Part shown: piece after piece, positions 21,164-21,230 of the stretch
Layout: every line of letters starts with the position of its first letter
Position numbering within the stretch: position 1 is the stretch's first letter
IMG/VR virus record: IMGVR_UViG_3300006736_001251
Location: 1-21,230 of that record
Source: a virus
Length of the DNA stretch: 21,230 nt
Strand: one strand, 5' to 3'
Position numbers and translations under genes: made by a program
The notes under the pieces: model-generated
What the model was told of the DNA's origin: nothing
The model's database searches: none
What the model saw: only the letters and a program-made list of their open reading frames with translations

Positions 21164-21230
21164 AGAGATTTCAGTTGTAAATTATGCTCCTTCAGCTTGT
21201 ATATTACTTCAGACAAACTCTTCTTCCAAA
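21160..21230 (-). CDS. C-terminal end of a helical protein (partial)
   Basis: The frame is open to the window edge; 22 residues are visible, reading WKKSLSEVIYKLKEHNLQLK then SL and stop. They form a basic amphipathic helix or coiled coil. The other two frames of this strand are closed near the edge. Identity cannot be told from so little. Confidence 0.5.
   Translation of the reverse strand, partial: WKKSLSEVIYKLKEHNLQLKSL

Noticed and set aside
1-21230. tRNA genes, CRISPR arrays, insertion sequences, attachment sites, diversity-generating retroelement
   Set aside because: No cloverleaf, regular direct repeats with spacers, transposase, integrase or reverse transcriptase motif was seen by eye on either strand.

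Overview
The window looks like part of the genome of a tailed double-stranded DNA phage, probably with a short, podovirus-like tail. Three things support this: the C-terminal end of a tail fibre or spike carrying an S74-type chaperone domain; a run of tail and internal virion proteins ending in a 2084-residue giant; and an opposing replication block with a family A DNA polymerase. Genes are packed almost edge to edge, and starts are often GTG or ATGA overlaps. I see no rRNA, tRNA, CRISPR array, insertion sequence, integrase or bacterial housekeeping gene. The host cannot be read from the sequence. The two lipoprotein signal peptides suggest a Gram-negative host, and the gene style recalls phages of aquatic Proteobacteria, but this is inference. 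No stretch longer than about 110 bases lacks a gene.

Plus strand, 1-16198 (late/structural block). A partial S74 tail fibre gene (1-327) is followed by a coiled-coil protein, a holin-like membrane protein and a small lipoprotein. Next come a Pro/Gly-rich protein with repeated short motifs (1018-1794) and a 419-residue histone-H1-like Lys/Ala/Pro protein (1798-3057). From 1798 to 7659 every gene overlaps the next. Inside this chain are nine small genes in about 1.5 kb (3054-4544), most of them too short for routine gene calling: small membrane proteins, very basic proteins, a lipoprotein gene nested out of frame in another gene, and a 42-residue protein made of an AITKR repeat. Then come a tail-adaptor-like protein (4541), a nozzle-like protein (5601), a short Ala-rich head-fibre-like protein (7330), two predicted internal proteins (7662 and 8972), and the giant protein (9944-16198), which carries an HExxH metallopeptidase signature.

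Minus strand, 21230-16306 (replication block, converging on the structural block). In transcription order there is a truncated coiled-coil gene, a 33-residue Cys-containing ORF, a putative ssDNA-binding protein (20519-21028), nested terminator-like hairpins, two small overlapping genes, a family A DNA polymerase with a degenerate UDG-like N-terminus (17721-20084), a 65-residue wedge gene and a DUF3987-like P-loop ATPase/helicase (16306-17544). The two blocks meet in a 107-base gap (16199-16305) holding a perfect 8-bp hairpin.

The observations most worth following up are the AITKR-repeat microprotein with synonymously diverged units, the out-of-frame nested lipoprotein, the short motif R-x-I-G-K-M-G shared by two virion-block proteins, the set of three very basic proteins, a near-perfect 14+14-bp palindrome inside a replication gene, the metallopeptidase and apparent dead metallopeptidase segments of the giant protein, and the atypical residues of the polymerase.
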